Source: Bacteroidales bacterium GP2 | GTDB taxonomy: Bacteria > Bacteroidota > Bacteroidia > Bacteroidales > Muribaculaceae | Reading direction: 5' to 3' | NCBI GenBank assembly: GCA_001701115.1 | Contig: DAAJ01000025.1 | Location: 1-5,087 of the forward strand | Length of the DNA: 5,087 nucleotides | In this document: positions 4,260 to 5,087 of the stretch, piece by piece | Position numbering within the stretch: position 1 is the first letter of the stretch | Layout: each line of letters opens with the position of its first letter | The notes under the pieces: generated by a model | The model's database searches: none | Told to the model about the DNA's origin: nothing | The model's input: only the letters and a program-made list of their open reading frames with translations | Made by a program: the position numbers and the translations under genes

Positions 4260-5087
4260 TTATTTTGTCAGCTCTTCAATTAGTTCTTTGATTTCAATAA
4301 CATCCGGATATTCCTCTCCATAGACTTCTATATAAATATCTTTGGCTTTATTTAAGTACCTCAAAGCCTCTTCTTCTTTTCCTTGGCATACATATATAAC
4401 TCCGATACTGCCGTAGCTCGATGCTACATCGGGATGGTTCTCCCCGAACAGGCTAAGCCTGATTTTGAGTGCCTTGTTGTGATATTCCAAAGCCTTGTCA
4501 AGATTTCCTTGACTGTCATATACCAGTCCGATATTATGGTAGCATGTTGTCACACCAGGATGATTCTCTCCGAAAAGTCCAATAAAAATTTCGAGCGCCT
4601 TGTTGTAATACTCCAACGCTTCCTCAAGATTTCCTTGACTGTCATATACACCTCCGATATTGTTTAAGATTGTAGCGACATCGGGATGCATCTCTCCATA
4701 TAGCCCACGCCAGATTTCGAGCGCCTTGTTGTAATGCTCCAACGCCTTATTATAATTACATTGACTGTCGTATATATACCCAATATTATTGTAACTTAAT
4801 GCAATATAGGGGTAATTTTCCCCGAATAGTCCAAGCCAGATTTCGAGCGCCTTGTTGTAATACTCCAACGCTTTGTTAAGATTTCCTTTGCTTGAATATA
4901 CATGTCCGATATTGTTGTAACTCTGTGCAACATCAGAATGTTTCTCCCCGAAAAGCCCAAGCCTGATTTTGAGTGCCTCGTTGTAATATCCAAACGCCTC
5001 ATCAAGATTTCCTTGACTATCATATACAAATCCGATATTGTTGTAACTCTGTGCAACATCAGAATGTTTCTCCCCGAAAAGCCCAAG
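4260..5087 (-). CDS. Tandem TPR-repeat protein, C-terminal part (runs off the right edge)
   Basis: The last 275 residues of a tetratricopeptide-repeat protein are visible; the frame is open to the window edge with no stop, so the true start is outside. An in-frame TTG at 4868 falls inside a repeat helix and is not a credible start. The visible part is six complete 42-residue units plus a 23-residue end, the period of kinesin-light-chain-like TPRs. Each unit reads roughly LGLFGExHPDVAxSYNNIG, then xVYDSQGNLxKAL, then EYYNKALEIx. The last piece ends in a charged capping helix, EIKELIEELTK, so the C-terminus looks natural. Such arrays bind proteins or peptides; no catalytic residues are seen. 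The gene is AT-richer than its neighbours and converges on the TonB-domain gene. In bacteria similar arrays occur alone or as C-terminal sensors of larger proteins, including NTPases and proteases; the missing N-terminus prevents a choice. Confidence 0.92.
   Translation of the reverse strand, partial: LGLFGEKHSDVAQSYNNIGFVYDSQGNLDEAFGYYNEALKIRLGLFGEKHSDVAQSYNNIGHVYSSKGNLNKALEYYNKALEIWLGLFGENYPYIALSYNNIGYIYDSQCNYNKALEHYNKALEIWRGLYGEMHPDVATILNNIGGVYDSQGNLEEALEYYNKALEIFIGLFGENHPGVTTCYHNIGLVYDSQGNLDKALEYHNKALKIRLSLFGENHPDVASSYGSIGVIYVCQGKEEEALRYLNKAKDIYIEVYGEEYPDVIEIKELIEELTK
4332..5087 (-). repeat. Six tandem 126-bp repeats encoding TPR units
   Basis: Units run from the right edge at 5087-4962, 4961-4836, 4835-4710, 4709-4584, 4583-4458 and 4457-4332, all exactly 126 bp and in frame. 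The two units nearest the edge share an identical 57-bp block (4905-4961 and 5031-5087), including all synonymous positions. The units nearer the C-terminus have diverged. The array probably continues beyond the window. Confidence 0.92.

Noticed and set aside
4383..4667. Plus-strand open frame opposite the TPR repeats
   Set aside because: It is the antisense of the repeats with the same periodicity and no recognisable domain or start context.
4868..4868. TTG at 4868 as the start of the TPR gene
   Set aside because: The same frame continues with two further perfect TPR units to the window edge, and the TTG codon is a leucine in the middle of a conserved repeat helix.
4796..5086. Minus-strand 96-codon open frame inside the TPR gene
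   Set aside because: It is the TPR repeat read in another frame. Because the repeat length is a multiple of three, a stop-free unit stays stop-free when duplicated, so openness carries no coding signal.
4332..5087. Regular repeats as a CRISPR array
   Set aside because: The 126-bp period is continuous coding sequence with diverging units and no unique spacers.

Overview
The window looks like a chromosomal segment from a member of the Bacteroidales. Three things support this: three promoters of the Bacteroidetes type (TTTG, 19-20 nt, TAnnTTTG), a PorQ-family outer-membrane protein, and a small TonB-C-terminal-domain protein of the form common in that phylum. The family within the order cannot be decided from this sequence.

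Layout: positions 1-146 carry a complete tRNA-Arg(ACG) gene and, at the very edge, the first 26 nt of a second identical-looking copy. Both are on the minus strand, with a promoter at 180-210. Positions 291-3419 hold a compact minus-strand operon, read from right to left: porQ, cmk (18 bp later), ispH (17 bp overlap), then a DnaQ-like 3'-5' exonuclease (1 bp overlap, TGATG). Its likely promoter is at 3528-3558. Divergent from it, a second promoter (3573-3604) drives a secreted TonB-C-terminal-domain protein at 3654-4118 that appears to start at TTG. A 141-bp non-coding stretch (4119-4259) follows. Then comes the 3' part of a tandem-TPR gene on the minus strand, which runs off the right edge.

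The operon is mostly housekeeping: pyrimidine nucleotide phosphorylation (cmk), the last step of isoprenoid precursor synthesis (ispH) and nucleic-acid trimming or repair (exonuclease). It is headed by a cell-envelope gene of the type IX secretion family. The TPR gene differs from the rest: it is AT-richer (about 40% G+C in a sampled line, against nearly 60% in a sampled ispH line) and is built from nearly identical 126-bp units. It is the most accessory-looking part of the window, but its N-terminal domain, which would define its function, is outside.

I see no CRISPR array, transposase or clearly new multigene system. The points most worth following are the truncated TPR gene and its recent repeat duplication, the matched A19/U56 change in the tRNA, the back-to-back promoters, the porQ-led operon, and the unexplained 141-bp intergenic segment.
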